From positions 248,001 to 312,000 of the forward strand of contig NZ_JADIKM010000004.1 of the NCBI RefSeq assembly GCF_044904665.1: a stretch of 64,000 nt of DNA, written 5' to 3'. The position numbers and the translations under genes were made by a program. The DNA comes from Dyella_A ginsengisoli (GTDB lineage Bacteria; Pseudomonadota; Gammaproteobacteria; Xanthomonadales; Rhodanobacteraceae). Positions 52,061 to 61,015 of the stretch are shown piece by piece; position 1 is the first letter of the stretch; each line of letters starts with the position of its first letter. Below the pieces are notes generated by a model, which did no database searches, was not told the DNA's origin, and saw only the letters and a program-made list of their open reading frames with translations.

Positions 52061-52403
52061 GCTTTCGCCCCAGCGCGAGCGCTATCACCAGCGCGTGGAC
52101 CCGTCGGTGCAATGCGACACCTGCGAGGCGGTGTGCTGCCGCCTCACCGTGGTGCTGATGCCGGAGGATCGCGTGCCGCGCTGGCTGGTGCACGAGGACG
52201 CACGCGGCTTCCAGACCCTGGCCAAGGGCGAGGACGGCTGGTGCGCGGCGGTCGATCCGCTGGATTTCCGCTGCAGCATCTACGCCGACCGCCCGGCGAT
52301 CTGCCGCAAGTTCGCCATGGGCAGTCCCAGCTGTCGCCACGAGCGCGCCGAATGGGCGACGCATCGCGCGGTGCCCACGCCGGTGCAGACCTGGGGCGGC
52401 TGA
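52053..52403 (+). CDS. YkgJ family cysteine cluster protein
   Basis: A 116-aa protein with the zinc- or iron-binding pattern of the YkgJ/CxxCxxCC family: CDTCEAVCC near residue 19-27, then DFRCSIYADRPAICRKF and SPSCRH. Metal binding is likely. Start at ATG 52053 within the previous gene's end (8-base overlap). Function unknown. Confidence 0.82.
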   Translation: MSELSPQRERYHQRVDPSVQCDTCEAVCCRLTVVLMPEDRVPRWLVHEDARGFQTLAKGEDGWCAAVDPLDFRCSIYADRPAICRKFAMGSPSCRHERAEWATHRAVPTPVQTWGG

Positions 52404-52500
52404 TTCGCGCTGTGCATGGCACACTGCGGCCCCGTGTTTGTGAGATTTTCCACGTGACGAATGAGTTTCGCTGCACCCGCCGTCACCGCAGGTTCCAGCC

Positions 52501-53094
52501 ATGAGTGATGCCGACCAGCCGCAGGCTGGCCTGCCAGGGCTGGAGGAGCCGGCCGGGCCGCTGCATCGCCTGTTCTTTGCGCTGGTTCCCCCCGAACCGG
52601 TGCGCGAGCAGATCGCCGCCACGGCAAGTGCACTTCGTGAGAGCGGCAGCATCGAAGCACGCTGGGTGAAGCCGGCGCGCTATCACCTCACCCTGGCCTT
52701 TCTTGGCGACCATCCCACCTTGCGGCCTTCGCTGCTGGAAGCGGCGCGTGCCGCAATCGGCAAGGTGCGTGTGGCGCCCTTCACCTGGCTGCCCGATCAG
52801 GTCGCCAGCTTCACGGGGCGACGGCCGCCGTGCGTGCTGCGCAGCACGCAGGCATCGCCCGCGCTGCAGACGCTGTGGGAGCAATTGCGGCGCGAGCTGT
52901 CGCTGGTGCGGCTGGGCGGGCAGATTGAGCGCAGCTTCACTCCGCATGTCACGCTCGCCTACGGTCAGCGCGATCTGCCCGCACCCATCGAGGTGGCGCC
53001 GATCGCATGGCCGGTGGATCGGGTACTGCTGCTGCACAGCGAAGTCGGTGCCAGCGACTACGAAACGCTTGGAAGCTGGCGTCTGCCCGGCTGA
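52501..53094 (+). CDS. thpR: RNA 2',3'-cyclic phosphodiesterase ThpR
   Basis: A 197-aa 2H phosphoesterase. The two HxTx motifs are HLTL (His62) and HVTL (His149), in the segments RYHLTLAFLGD and FTPHVTLAYGQ. The family opens 2',3'-cyclic phosphates of RNA. The N-terminal 20 residues are a variable extension. Its stop is two bases from the end of the convergent GGDEF gene. Confidence 0.9.
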   Translation: MSDADQPQAGLPGLEEPAGPLHRLFFALVPPEPVREQIAATASALRESGSIEARWVKPARYHLTLAFLGDHPTLRPSLLEAARAAIGKVRVAPFTWLPDQVASFTGRRPPCVLRSTQASPALQTLWEQLRRELSLVRLGGQIERSFTPHVTLAYGQRDLPAPIEVAPIAWPVDRVLLLHSEVGASDYETLGSWRLPG

Positions 53095-53095
53095 C

Positions 53096-54559
53096 TCACT
53101 CCAGCCCGACCACCCGGTTGCGGCCCTGCTGCTTGGCGGCATAGAGCGCGCTGTCCGCGGTAGCCAGCAGGGCTTCCAGCGAGCGTTCGGCAACGAGACA
53201 ACTGGCCGCTCCGATGCTGACCGTGATGATGCCGTAGGGGCTGTCGGCGTTGGCGATCGCGAGCTTCTCGACCGCGGCGCGCAGGCGCTCGGCCACCTGC
53301 AGCGCCACCTGCAGCGAGCGCCCGAACATCACCAGCGCGAACTCCTCGCCACCGTAGCGGCCCAGCACATCGCCGGGCCGGCCCGTTGCACCGAGCAGCG
53401 CCCGACTCACCATGCGCAGGCAGGCGTCGCCGGCGGCATGACCATAACGGTCGTTGAGCTTCTTGAAGTGATCGACGTCGATCATCAGCACGGCAACGCG
53501 TTGCGAGGCGCTTTCTTGCAGGATCCACGCGCGCTCCAGCATCTCGTCCAGCACACGCCGGTTGGCCAGCCCGGTGAGGCCGTCGGTGTGGGCCAGTTCT
53601 TCCAGTGCATGGCGTTGCCTGATCAGCCCCTCTTCGGTCTGCATATGCTTGAGTTGGACCAGCGTGGTGCGCACCCCGTAGCCGAGCACTGCCACGCCGA
53701 TGCCTGCCACGCCCAGGTAGAAGCGCTCGCGCAGCACCACCACCGACACCACCAGCAGCGCCAGCGCCATCAGCAGCGGGCTGGCGGTTCGCACCACCCG
53801 GGAGAGGGCGGGCGAGGGACGCCGCAGCCGGCGGCGTCCGTCGGGATCGCGCCATGCCTGGAGGGCGAAAGCGAGAAAGGCGATGTCGATCAGGGGATCG
53901 CGCAGCGAGCCGAAGTCCGGATGGTCGCCCAGCGCCACGAAGTGGTTGTAGTAGAAGGTGGCCACCGCGTAGAGCCCGGTGAACACCACCATGGTGCGGT
54001 AGAAGTGGCGCTCGCCGCGGCGGTCGGCCGCGGTCAGGCGGATCGCCGCGGCCGCCAGCAGGAACAGGTTCTCGGCGTCAAACATGAGTGCCACCCGCAG
54101 CGCCTGGATCATGCTGCTGGCGCCGTGCAGGGTGATCAGGCTGAAGGTGTGCACATAGAACAGGTAGCCCAGCGCCAGCGCGAGCGCCGCATCGATCACC
54201 CGCAGCAGCACCGAGTCGCCTTCCACGTATGAGGCGGACACCGCCAGCACGATCGGCACGCCGAACAGGATGAACAGCAGGGTGCTGTCACCGGGGGCAG
54301 CGTTGGCGTTGGCCAGGAACAGGTCCTGGCGCAGGCTGGCCGCCATGCCCAGCGTCCATGACGCCATCGCCAGCGCGACCAGCAGCCAGCCGCGGCTGTG
54401 CCGCCAGCCGTCGCGTGCACTGCGGCGCAGCGCCGCCGCGCAGGCCAGTGCGGGTGCCGCCAGCAGGAAAACGTAGGACACCTGCATCGCGAAGGCGGGC
54501 AGGAAAAAGATGGCCGACGCATGCAACAGCACGAACACGCACGCGAGGAGCAGGGTCAT
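53096..54559 (-). CDS. membrane-bound GGDEF diguanylate cyclase
   Basis: A 487-aa protein: about eight to ten hydrophobic segments (1-300), a short helix, and a GGDEF domain with GGEEF at 403-407, so it is expected to be active. The start at 54559 has AAGGAAG 6 bases upstream. The sensor part resembles the MASE-type membrane input modules. Divergent from the exported methyltransferase-like gene. Confidence 0.88.
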   Translation of the reverse strand: MTLLLACVFVLLHASAIFFLPAFAMQVSYVFLLAAPALACAAALRRSARDGWRHSRGWLLVALAMASWTLGMAASLRQDLFLANANAAPGDSTLLFILFGVPIVLAVSASYVEGDSVLLRVIDAALALALGYLFYVHTFSLITLHGASSMIQALRVALMFDAENLFLLAAAAIRLTAADRRGERHFYRTMVVFTGLYAVATFYYNHFVALGDHPDFGSLRDPLIDIAFLAFALQAWRDPDGRRRLRRPSPALSRVVRTASPLLMALALLVVSVVVLRERFYLGVAGIGVAVLGYGVRTTLVQLKHMQTEEGLIRQRHALEELAHTDGLTGLANRRVLDEMLERAWILQESASQRVAVLMIDVDHFKKLNDRYGHAAGDACLRMVSRALLGATGRPGDVLGRYGGEEFALVMFGRSLQVALQVAERLRAAVEKLAIANADSPYGIITVSIGAASCLVAERSLEALLATADSALYAAKQQGRNRVVGLE

Positions 54560-54731
54560 CGGCGGCTTCCTTGTTGCGCTCCGGCCCTTCGGCGCGGGAT
54601 GCCTCACTACTACTACGCGCCGCAGTCCGCGGCAACCGCGGGCGATGGACGGTGGGATGTGGCACAGGTCATGGCCACCATGAGGGATCTTGGGTGCACA
54701 CTGTCCACTCCTTTCGCTGCGGAGATACGCC

Positions 54732-55505
54732 ATGCGCCCGACCCTGCTTGCCGCCATGCTCGTGCTTGCCCTGCCTCTCGCCGCCTCGGCCGGTGGCGCA
54801 TCGCGGCATGCCGCGAACACTCCCGACTACGTGCGCAGCGCGGTGGCCGACCCCGCGCGCAAGCTCGACGCGGCGAACGACGAGCGCCGCCAGATCGCCG
54901 CCCTGATGACCTTTGCAGAGGTGAGGCCGGGGCAGAAGGTGGTCGACCTGATTCCCGGCAGCGGCTATTTCAGCCGCGTGTTCAGTGCCATCGTCGGGCC
55001 CGGGGGCAAGGTCTTCGGCATCTGGCCGGACGCCTACGACAAGGAGTCCGGCTCGGACTCGGCCAACCTGCGCAAGCTCGCCAGCGATCCGCACTACGCG
55101 AACATCACCGTGCTGGTGCAGCCGGCGGCGCAGTTCTCCACACCCGAACCGGTGGACCTGGTGTTCACCTCGCAGAACTACCACGACTACCCGGACAAGT
55201 TCATGGGCAGTCTCGATCCGGTGGCGTTCGACAAGCAGGTGTTCGCCGCGCTCAAGCCCGGCGGCCTGTTCGTGGTGGTCGACCACGTGGCGCCGGCCGG
55301 CTCCGGCATGCGCGACACCGACACGCTGCACCGGATCGATCCGGCGATCGTGAAACAGCAGGTGGAGTCGGCCGGCTTCGTGTTCGACGGCGAGAGCAAC
55401 GTGCTGCGCAATCCGAAGGATCCGCACGACATCAAGGTGTTCGACAAGTCGATCCGCGGCCATACCGACCAGTTCGTCTACCGGTTCCGCAAGCCCAAGG
55501 GTTGA
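54732..55505 (+). CDS. exported SAM-dependent methyltransferase-like protein
   Basis: A 257-aa protein with a clean signal peptide (MRPTLLAAMLVLALPLAASAGGA) but a class I methyltransferase fold after it: KVVDLIPGSGYFSRVFSAIVG (SAM loop, with an 'IPGSGY' variant), then VFTSQNYHDYPDKF and PGGLFVVVDHVAP, the family of 'periplasmic' methyltransferase-like proteins seen in several Proteobacteria. As SAM is cytosolic, either the signal is not used, or the protein binds another ligand. GGAG precedes the ATG. Confidence 0.75.
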   Translation: MRPTLLAAMLVLALPLAASAGGASRHAANTPDYVRSAVADPARKLDAANDERRQIAALMTFAEVRPGQKVVDLIPGSGYFSRVFSAIVGPGGKVFGIWPDAYDKESGSDSANLRKLASDPHYANITVLVQPAAQFSTPEPVDLVFTSQNYHDYPDKFMGSLDPVAFDKQVFAALKPGGLFVVVDHVAPAGSGMRDTDTLHRIDPAIVKQQVESAGFVFDGESNVLRNPKDPHDIKVFDKSIRGHTDQFVYRFRKPKG

Positions 55506-55517
55506 TGCGTGGGCGCC

Positions 55518-55682
55518 ATGGACGACGATCCGAAGCCGCAGCCGCCGGTGGAGCCGGACGCCCTCGACTGCTGCGGCGAGGGCTGCGTGCCGTGCATCCA
55601 CGATATCCACGAGCAGGCCATGGAGCGTTACCGCAAGGCGCTGGCCGCGTGGCTGGCGCGCCATCCCGAGGCGACCGGCTGA
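55518..55682 (+). CDS. oxidoreductase-like small cysteine protein (PF09791-type)
   Basis: A 54-aa protein starting MDDDPKPQPPVEPDALDCC, with the motif CCGEGCVPCIHDI (Cys18, 19, 23, 26) and the helix ERYRKALAAWLARHPE. This is the 'oxidoreductase-like' domain found in bacteria and mitochondria, of unknown role, with a probable metal or disulfide site. It begins 12 bases past the stop of the preceding gene and is likely co-transcribed with it. Too short for a long-frame search and easily missed. Confidence 0.75.
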   Translation: MDDDPKPQPPVEPDALDCCGEGCVPCIHDIHEQAMERYRKALAAWLARHPEATG

Positions 55683-55702
55683 GCCGGCGCCTCTGGGCCC
55701 TC

Positions 55703-56125
55703 TCAGCGGTAGAGCATCTGCGCGCGGGTGGGTGCAAGGCGGGCGATCAGGCGGTTCTGCACGCGCACCGGCACGTGCTGGCGGTTCATCGCGGTGATTA
55801 GGTCTTCCACCACCGCGTTGAACATCGCCTCGTTGATGTTCATGCCGCGGTGCACCTCCTCCATCGAGTCGCCGGTGTAGCGGCAGGGGCCGTCGGCGGT
55901 CTGGCAGACGTAGTCGGCGAACACGCGCTTCCAGCGGGTGATGTCCACGTGCGCGAACGTGGGCGCTACCAGCGGATCGGCGGCGAAGGCATCGAGCAGG
56001 TTCTCGGTGATCGCCGCCACGCCGGGCTGGCCGCCAAGTTCGTCGTACAGCGTCGGCGCTTTCGCCGGCGCACGCGCGCAGCCGGCCACCAGCAGGGCGA
56101 TGACGAGCACGAAGCGAAGGCGCAT
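55703..56125 (-). CDS. lipoprotein group I truncated haemoglobin
   Basis: A 140-aa protein with a lipobox (VAGC, Cys16) and the truncated haemoglobin fold: TLYDELGGQPGVAAI near the start and EVHRGMNINEAMFNAVVEDL, in which His92 is the probable proximal haem ligand. It would bind O2 or NO at the periplasmic membrane face. Its ATG shares one base with the stop of DUF3034 (TGATG), so it is coupled. Last gene of the unit that starts with the cupredoxin-like gene. Confidence 0.87.
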   Translation of the reverse strand: MRLRFVLVIALLVAGCARAPAKAPTLYDELGGQPGVAAITENLLDAFAADPLVAPTFAHVDITRWKRVFADYVCQTADGPCRYTGDSMEEVHRGMNINEAMFNAVVEDLITAMNRQHVPVRVQNRLIARLAPTRAQMLYR

Positions 56126-56985
56126 CACAGGCTCCCCTGCAGCGAGAGATACCAGCCGCGCTGGTCGCGCAGACCGGCGATCTCGCCCAGCGAGACGTAC
56201 GCCGCGACCAGCGACACGTGCTTGCTGGGGAACCACGCCACGAACAGGTCCGAGGCGTTGTTTTCGCGGGCGAAGGACAGCTGATCGGGCTTTTGCCGGT
56301 ACTCCGCGCCCACCGCCACGTGCGGGTCCAGCAGCAGCGCCAGCGAACCTTCGCCCACCAGCCGGCGCCCGCCGCGGTCGCCGCCGAAGCCGAGCAGGCC
56401 GAGCTGGTTGGCGTCGGTGGAGCGCAGCGTCACGTTCCACAGCAGGTTGTAGCCCGCCGCGCCGGCCAGCAGCACCTGAGTGGCCGAGAGATACACGTCG
56501 GTGCCGCGGTCGCGCCGCGCGCCGACCAGTTTCGGGATGGCGAAATCCAGGTTGTGCTTGTGCTGCACGCCCAGCGAGATCTGCGGCAACGGTCCGTACA
56601 CCGCGTCGCCGGTCAGCCGCAGCTTGGCGCCGAACACGTCCTGGCGCAGCGCGGCGCCGGGCATGCCGATCGCCTCGCCCAGCGTGCCGAGGTCGAAGCG
56701 GTCGCGCGCCACCGACAGCTCCAGCCGGTTGTGCCAGGTGAAGGCCGCGCCGTGCGCGTCGAGCCGGTAGTCGGGCAGATCCAGGCGGGTGACGAAGGCG
56801 GTGGCGCCGACCTGTTCGCGGGTGGCGTAGCCGGACAGCACCGCCCACGGCACCAGGCCGCCGCCCGCGCTGCCTTCGACCATGCTGGCGCCGCCGGTGG
56901 CGAGCAGGCGGCCGTCGCCGGCGCGGGCCAGTGCGGGCAGCAACAGACAGGCGAGCAGGGCGAATGCGCCGCGCGCCGCCCTCAT
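56125..56985 (-). CDS. DUF3034 outer-membrane-like protein
   Basis: A 286-aa exported protein with a signal peptide and a beta-strand-rich body matching DUF3034, proposed to be an outer-membrane barrel. Segments are GGASMVEGSAGGGLVPWAVLSGY, QISLGVQHKHNLDFAIPKLVG and DLFVAWFPSKHVSLVAAYVSLGE (each given in part). The ATG at 56985 overlaps the stop of the GGDEF-EAL gene (ATGA), so the start is well supported; a GTG at 56994 is the alternative. Confidence 0.8.
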   Translation of the reverse strand: MRAARGAFALLACLLLPALARAGDGRLLATGGASMVEGSAGGGLVPWAVLSGYATREQVGATAFVTRLDLPDYRLDAHGAAFTWHNRLELSVARDRFDLGTLGEAIGMPGAALRQDVFGAKLRLTGDAVYGPLPQISLGVQHKHNLDFAIPKLVGARRDRGTDVYLSATQVLLAGAAGYNLLWNVTLRSTDANQLGLLGFGGDRGGRRLVGEGSLALLLDPHVAVGAEYRQKPDQLSFARENNASDLFVAWFPSKHVSLVAAYVSLGEIAGLRDQRGWYLSLQGSL

Positions 56986-59366
56986 GCACCGCACTCCGCA
57001 GGCCCGGTGGCCGGGCGGCTGGCGAATTCCTCGGTGGCGGCGGCGAGCCAGCGGGTGGCGTCGGCAGCGGCCATCGGCCGGCTGATCAGGTAGCCCTGCG
57101 CGCTGTCGCAGCGGAAGCTGCGCAGCATCTCCATCGCCGCCTCGGTCTCCACGCCTTCGGCCACCACCTTGAGCCCCATGTTGTGGGCCAGCTCGATGGT
57201 GGAGCGCACGATCACCGCGTCGTCCTCGTCCTCGGCCATGCCCATCACGAATGACTTGTCGATCTTCAGCTCGTCCACCGGCAGGCGCTTGAGATGCGAC
57301 AGCGAGGAGTAACCGGTGCCGAAGTCGTCGATCGCCAGCATCACGCCGCAGGCCTTGAGCCGGTTGAGCACTTCCAGCGAGTAGAGCGCGTCGCGCATCA
57401 CCGCCGTCTCGGTCACTTCAAGCACCAGCTGGCTGGGATCGATGCGGTAGTGGGCGAGATGGCGTGCCAGCAGGTCAGGCAGCTCGCCGCTGCCCAGGTC
57501 CATCGCCGACAGGTTGAGCGCGATGCCGATGTCCATGCCGGCGGCTGACCACTCGGCGCACTGGCGGATCACCTCGTGCAACACCCAGTCGGTGAGCGTG
57601 CGGATGATGCCGGAGTGCTCGGCCAGCGCAATGAAATCGTCCGGCGGGATGATGCCGTGCTGCGGATGGCGCCAGCGCAGCAGCGCCTCCACGTTCACCA
57701 CGCGGCGGCTGCACAGCTGCATCTTCGGCTGGTAGTACAGCAGCAGCTCGCCGTTGGGCACCGCGCGGCGCAGGTCGTTGACCAGCGAGAGCCGGTACAG
57801 GTGTTCGGCATCGCGGCCCGGGCGGTACAGCTGCAGCTGGCTGCGCGATTCCTTGGCGTCGTACATGGCGATGTCGGCGCGGCGCAGCAGCTCCTCGGCG
57901 GTGTCGCCGTGCTCGGGGAACAGCGCCATGCCCACGCTGACGTCCAGGAACAGCTCCATCGCCTCGGCCAGGATCGGCTCGCCCACGGTCGCCAGCAGTT
58001 GCTCGGCGCGCTGCACCAGCTCGTCCGCGGCGATGCCTTCCATCAACACCACGAACTCGTCGCCGCCGAAGCGGGCCAGCATGTCCTCGTCGCGCAGCCC
58101 GGCGCGCAGGCGCCGGCCGATCTCCACCAGCACGCGGTCGCCGATGGCGTGGCCCATGGTGTCGTTGATTTCCTTGAAGCGGTCCACGTCCAGCATCAGC
58201 ACGGCGAGCGTGTGGCCGGCGTTGCCCGCGCGCACCAGCGCGTCCACCAGCGCCTGCTGCAGGCTGGCGCGGTTGGGCAGGGCGGTGAGGTTGTCGTGGA
58301 AGGCGGCGTGGGCGATCTGCTGCTCGCGCCGCGCGATGCCGCGCTGCATGCCGTTGAAGGCGTGGGCCAGCTCACCCAGCTCGTCGTTGTGCTGTACCTC
58401 CACCGTGCCGAGATAGTCGCCGTGGCCGATGCGTCGCGCGGCGTCCGCCAGCTGCGATACCGGCCGCGTCACGTTGCGCGACAGCCACAGCGCGCCGGCC
58501 AGCGAGGCGATCAGCGAAAGGCCCGCGATCAGCAGCAGCTCGTGCTCCAGCGAACGATAGGTGGCCAGCGCCTGGCTGCGCGAGAACTGCAGCAGCGCGC
58601 CCAGCATGCCGTCGCCGCCCTGCAGCGGCTGCCACTGGGTGAAGTATTCCTGGCCGCCGAGGGCGAGCATCCTCGGTTGCGCGGCACGGCCGGGGCCGGC
58701 CGCGGCGTCGAACAGCGCCTGCCGCTCGGTGTCGCCGGGTGCGGGGAGGGTGCTGGAGAGCCAGCGCTGTCCGCCGGCGTCGCGGGCCACGAAGGTGACC
58801 TCGACGCCGGCCAGATCCTTCAGGCTGTGCGCCAGCTTATCGTCCAGGGCGAAGCCCATGCCGACCCAGGCGATACGGGTGGGCGCACGCACCGGCACGA
58901 TCACCAGCTGGTAGGGGCGGCCGTTGATCAGCGTCATGGTGGTGCCGGCCGCGGGGGCATCCGCGTGCGCTACCAGCGTCGCCCAGTCGCCCACCGGCAT
59001 GGAGCGGCCGCCGGCGTCGAGGCCGGCCACCACGCGGCCGTCCAGATCGGTCAGCACCATCAGGTCGGCCGAGATGCGATGGCCCTGGTTGTAGAGCACG
59101 GAGTGGATGGTGGGCGTGTCGCCGGTGGCCACGGCCTGCTTGAAGCCGAAGTCGGCGGTGGTGATCTGCACGGCATCGAGCAACTGCGCGCCGCGCGTGC
59201 TGAGCAGATCGGCGAACACCCGCGCGCCCGAGGCCAGTCGCGTCTGCGCCTGGGTCAGCGCGCTCTGCCGGGTGGCGTAATAGAACGCGAAGAAGGTGGG
59301 CAGTTGCACCAGCACAAACAGCGCCAGCAGGAGCAGCGACAGGCGGGCGCGGAACTTAATGCGCAT
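56982..59366 (-). CDS. GGDEF-EAL protein with periplasmic sensor and HAMP
   Basis: A 794-aa inner-membrane protein. After one helix (MRIKFRARLSLLLLALFVLVQLP) comes a periplasmic sensor domain (about 35-310, dCache/CHASE4-like), then a second helix and HAMP linker (VTRPVSQLADAARRIGHGDY), GGDEF at 434-438 and EAL at 560-562 with DDFGTGYSS and EGVET. Both catalytic motifs look intact. Start ATG 59366. Its 5' end overlaps the upstream cupredoxin-like gene by 11 bases, and its stop overlaps the DUF3034 start. Confidence 0.88.
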   Translation of the reverse strand: MRIKFRARLSLLLLALFVLVQLPTFFAFYYATRQSALTQAQTRLASGARVFADLLSTRGAQLLDAVQITTADFGFKQAVATGDTPTIHSVLYNQGHRISADLMVLTDLDGRVVAGLDAGGRSMPVGDWATLVAHADAPAAGTTMTLINGRPYQLVIVPVRAPTRIAWVGMGFALDDKLAHSLKDLAGVEVTFVARDAGGQRWLSSTLPAPGDTERQALFDAAAGPGRAAQPRMLALGGQEYFTQWQPLQGGDGMLGALLQFSRSQALATYRSLEHELLLIAGLSLIASLAGALWLSRNVTRPVSQLADAARRIGHGDYLGTVEVQHNDELGELAHAFNGMQRGIARREQQIAHAAFHDNLTALPNRASLQQALVDALVRAGNAGHTLAVLMLDVDRFKEINDTMGHAIGDRVLVEIGRRLRAGLRDEDMLARFGGDEFVVLMEGIAADELVQRAEQLLATVGEPILAEAMELFLDVSVGMALFPEHGDTAEELLRRADIAMYDAKESRSQLQLYRPGRDAEHLYRLSLVNDLRRAVPNGELLLYYQPKMQLCSRRVVNVEALLRWRHPQHGIIPPDDFIALAEHSGIIRTLTDWVLHEVIRQCAEWSAAGMDIGIALNLSAMDLGSGELPDLLARHLAHYRIDPSQLVLEVTETAVMRDALYSLEVLNRLKACGVMLAIDDFGTGYSSLSHLKRLPVDELKIDKSFVMGMAEDEDDAVIVRSTIELAHNMGLKVVAEGVETEAAMEMLRSFRCDSAQGYLISRPMAAADATRWLAAATEEFASRPATGPAECGA

Positions 59367-60048
59367 GGTCGTCCTGCATGCGTGCGCCCAGGCCCATTTC
59401 CAGGTCGGGCGGGGGCTGGTTGGTCTGCTCGGCCGGGTGCAGGGCGAGCGTGTAGCTGCGCTGGAGCGACGTGGCGGCGTCAAGCGTCACCGTCTCGCTG
59501 GTCGGCGCCATGCCCGAGGCCTGGCGCGGATGCCACAGCTGCAGCGTGTAGCGGCCGGCGGGAACGTTGGCGATGGCGAGTTGCCCGTCGTCGCCGGTCT
59601 TGGCGAACCACGGCGTGTCCACTACCACCACGTAGCCGAGCATCCAGTCGTGAATATTGCAGCCGAGCGTGACGATGCCGGCCTGGTCGAAGCGCTCGGT
59701 GGAGGCATGGTTGCCGGCGTACAGCTTCAGCTCGAAGCGCTTGGCCGGCGAGAACGAGTACACCTGGTGGCGCACATTGTCGCTGTTGGGAAAGGTGACG
59801 CGGGTGCCGGTCTGCACCACCAGCACCTGCGGCATGAAGCTGAGGTTGCGCTGGTCGATCACCGCGCTGGTGTCGCCGGCGGGCGGGGCGGGGCGATCCA
59901 GCGGCAGCAGCGAGACCACCGCGTCGCGCACGGGCTGGCCCTGGCGGTCGCGCACGGTGACGGTGACACCGGACGCGCCGGCGGCTCCGGCGAATGCCAG
60001 GCCGGCGAAAAGCGAGAGCGCGGAGCGCACGAGGGTGGATCGAACCAT
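59356..60048 (-). CDS. exported cupredoxin-like/'methylamine utilization' protein
   Basis: A 230-aa exported protein (signal peptide, cleavage near GAAGASG). A carboxypeptidase-regulatory-like N-part (VTVTVRDRQGQPVRDAVVSL) is followed by a cupredoxin-like region with VTFPNSDNVRHQVYSFSP and VTLGCNIHDWMLGYVVV, in which His (NVRHQ), Cys and His (CNIHDWM) form a type-1-copper-like set. The family is annotated 'methylamine utilization protein' in many genomes, but no amine dehydrogenase is here. First gene of the four-gene unit; 11-base overlap with the GGDEF-EAL gene. Confidence 0.78.
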   Translation of the reverse strand: MVRSTLVRSALSLFAGLAFAGAAGASGVTVTVRDRQGQPVRDAVVSLLPLDRPAPPAGDTSAVIDQRNLSFMPQVLVVQTGTRVTFPNSDNVRHQVYSFSPAKRFELKLYAGNHASTERFDQAGIVTLGCNIHDWMLGYVVVVDTPWFAKTGDDGQLAIANVPAGRYTLQLWHPRQASGMAPTSETVTLDAATSLQRSYTLALHPAEQTNQPPPDLEMGLGARMQDDHAH

Positions 60049-60426
60049 GGCTGCCTTCCAAACCGATCTGCGCCGTGCTGTCCGTCGAAAGGCGGGCCGA
60101 TCATTGTGTATGGGCGGCACGCGCCGCGGTTCGCGCGTGCCGTCGCTGCGCCGTTGATCCTTATCGGCGCTCCGCTGGCGTACCTTAGCGCCTCACCCCT
60201 GCAGAAGGGTCCTGCTGCTATCCCGGCAGCGTAACGCCATGCGCTGTGCGGGACCGCATGCGGCACGCTTTTGTCACCTGGATATACGCGCCGGCACATC
60301 TGATGGTTGCAGGCGGCCGACGCAACGTGCGCGCATTCGCAAATGGACGTCCAAAGCCGAGCTCGGCATTGATCGTGGCGATGCCGCGGGTTAGATTCCG
60401 ACGTTGTCTCAGGGGGAATCACTGTC
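60049..60426. other. divergent intergenic region
   Basis: About 378 bases between the cupredoxin-like operon and the lipoprotein gene. A hairpin with 9-base arms GGCACGCGC / GCGCGTGCC sits at 60116-60141, in the leader of the leftward operon. No gene or confident promoter is seen otherwise. Confidence 0.45.
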
Positions 60427-60954
60427 ATGAAACGCACACTGGCCATTGCCGGCACCCTTCTTCTGGCCGCCTGCGGTCACGACACGCGCACGCCGGTGGC
60501 GCTGGGCACGCTGGTGGTGCCGAACCAGGCGCCGTGGCTGATCCTCGCGCCCGGTCCGGAGCAGGTGGAGTTGCGCGGGCTGGACGACACGCTGAAGTTC
60601 CTGCCCGATCCGCCACTGGCCACCGCGCTGGAAGCGCAACTGCGTGCGGGCGTGCAGCAGGATTACTTTCCCAACCTCACCATCGCCTGCGACGAGATCA
60701 AGGCGGAGATGAAAGTGAATACCGACGACGCACCGGACACCGTGGTGCTGGAGCTGTCCCTGCGCTGCACGATCAACGCCAGCGGCTACCTGAGCACCCA
60801 CCAGTACGCCGTGGCGCCGACCACCAAGGTGGCGGCCGGCTCGGCCGAAGCGGTCTATGCGAAAGCGCTGGGCGTGCTGCTGCGCGACGGCGCGGGGCTG
60901 GTCGCCGTCAAGCTGGACGCCGATGTGCGCGCCAGCCGGCCCGGCACGCGCTGA
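60427..60954 (+). CDS. hypothetical lipoprotein
   Basis: A 175-aa lipoprotein (lipobox LLLAAC, then GHDTRTPVALG). The mature part has strand-rich segments and two Cys (TIACDEI and LRCTINAS). It resembles YajG-type lipoproteins (a DUF-like layout with a late VAVKLDADVRAS) but I cannot assign it firmly. Start at ATG 60427, with a GGGGG stretch about 10 bases upstream. Confidence 0.55.
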   Translation: MKRTLAIAGTLLLAACGHDTRTPVALGTLVVPNQAPWLILAPGPEQVELRGLDDTLKFLPDPPLATALEAQLRAGVQQDYFPNLTIACDEIKAEMKVNTDDAPDTVVLELSLRCTINASGYLSTHQYAVAPTTKVAAGSAEAVYAKALGVLLRDGAGLVAVKLDADVRASRPGTR

Positions 60955-61015
60955 GTCGCTACGCGTCGAATCCGTCGGATGGATCGGGTCGAGCTGATGC
61001 CGCCACTGCGCGGCG

